A stretch of DNA of 64,000 bases from Corynebacterium sp. CNJ-954 (lineage in GTDB: Bacteria; Actinomycetota; Actinomycetes; Mycobacteriales; Mycobacteriaceae). A program made the position numbers and the translations under genes. Shown here one piece after another: positions 63,859 to 64,000 of this stretch. Location of the stretch: NCBI RefSeq assembly GCF_001942345.1, contig NZ_MKKI01000042.1, forward strand, positions 205,520 to 269,519, given 5' to 3'. The stretch's first letter is position 1. Each line of letters begins with the position of its first letter. A model generated the notes under the pieces. That model did no database searches and had not been told where the DNA came from. It saw only the letters and a list, made by a program, of their open reading frames with translations.

Positions 63859-64000
63859 TCACACCGGGTGCCGCGCCGGGGACAGTGGCCCGGCGGCGAT
63901 CGTGGTGACCCGACTGCCGCCGGGGCCGTGCCAGTGCAGGGTGAGGGCATCGTCCGGGGTGCTGGGTTCCCAGATCCCAGCGGTCTTCAACCTGTGATGC
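63859..64000 (-). CDS. C-terminal end of a 13E12/DUF222 HNH endonuclease-like protein (partial)
   Basis: The minus-strand frame entering from the window edge reads HHRLKTAGIWEP, then LTLHWHGPGGSRVTTIAAGP, ending PARHPV and TGA at 63859-63861. The HH-x-LKT-x-x-W start followed by a 'TW.sPtGR.Y' type strand is the C-terminal part after the HNH motif in 13E12-repeat proteins of corynebacteria and mycobacteria. Only 47 residues are visible, so the assignment rests on this segment. These genes are often present in several variable copies and are sometimes mobile. Confidence 0.55.
   Translation of the reverse strand, partial: HHRLKTAGIWEPSTPDDALTLHWHGPGGSRVTTIAAGPLSPARHPV

Noticed and set aside
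1..64000. CRISPR array, tRNA or rRNA genes, complete insertion sequence
   Set aside because: No regularly spaced repeats with unique spacers, no cloverleaf with TTCRANY, no DDE transposase with inverted ends were found by reading both strands; a dedicated search could still reveal weak cases.

Overview
The window looks like a high-GC Corynebacterium chromosome (or a very close mycolic-acid actinobacterium). The evidence is the gene order dnaG - cholesterol-oxidase-like gene - RNase - dgt - glyS - zur - uppS - recO - era - CBS protein - ybeY - phoH - rsmE - dnaJ2 - hrcA - hemW - fadD, mycothiol-linked formaldehyde oxidation genes, a 6C-type actinobacterial small RNA, and frequent GTG/TTG starts with head-to-tail overlaps.

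Region 1 (1-6.6 kb) is the right part of an integrated element whose left end lies outside the window. It has an unknown 191-aa protein, an excisionase/MerR-type HTH protein behind a perfect palindrome, a DnaB-N-like protein, a DUF3631 ATPase (frameshifted, with an internal 9-bp tandem repeat), a small HTH protein that could be a terminase small subunit, and a single-polypeptide MmeI-type restriction-modification enzyme as probable cargo. A 16-bp-stem terminator at 6640-6677 separates it from the chromosome.

Region 2 (6.7-9.5 kb) holds a CsoR-family repressor with its own operator, a metallo-beta-lactamase-fold hydrolase and an S-(hydroxymethyl)mycothiol dehydrogenase gene (frameshifted), then a YtxH-like protein. 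Region 3 (9.5-21 kb): dnaG (primase with a degenerate zinc site), a ChoD-like GMC oxidoreductase, a secreted RNase, dgt, a YdcF-like protein, a TPM-domain coiled-coil protein, a RibD-C/DHFR-like reductase, a C-terminally anchored membrane protein, glyS, and a 6C RNA with a TTGACA promoter. Region 4 (21-34.2 kb): zur facing a long, tightly packed minus-strand series hrcA-dnaJ2-rsmE-phoH-ybeY-CBS protein-era-DUF4282-recO-uppS-VIT, with hemW and an unknown coiled-coil protein upstream. These genes cover ribosome maturation, protein folding, DNA repair, undecaprenyl/decaprenyl precursor synthesis and iron handling.

Region 5 (34.3-54.3 kb): fadD, two tiny membrane proteins (one of 28 aa), an M3 peptidase (frameshifted), a TetR regulator (frameshifted), carboxylesterase, C-S lyase, ABC exporter, CsbD, 3-hydroxybutyryl-CoA dehydrogenase, BCCT carrier, secreted trypsin-like protease, DUF1990 protein, 2-hydroxyacid dehydrogenase, a secreted beta-lactamase-fold protein, lipoprotein, GNAT and CaiB-family proteins. 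Region 6 (54.4-64 kb): an ascorbate-type PTS (EIIAB + EIIC) with a 3-hydroxyacyl-CoA-dehydrogenase-family enzyme, an AlkD-like repair protein, a Tat-exported PhoD phosphatase, a BASS-family symporter, a lipoprotein, an MFS exporter, and the 3' end of a 13E12/HNH-type gene.

Six otherwise conserved genes each carry one 1-nt indel, all in or beside short G/C runs. I read this mainly as a sequence-accuracy signal, not as six independent gene losses. No tRNA, rRNA, CRISPR array or complete insertion sequence was found.
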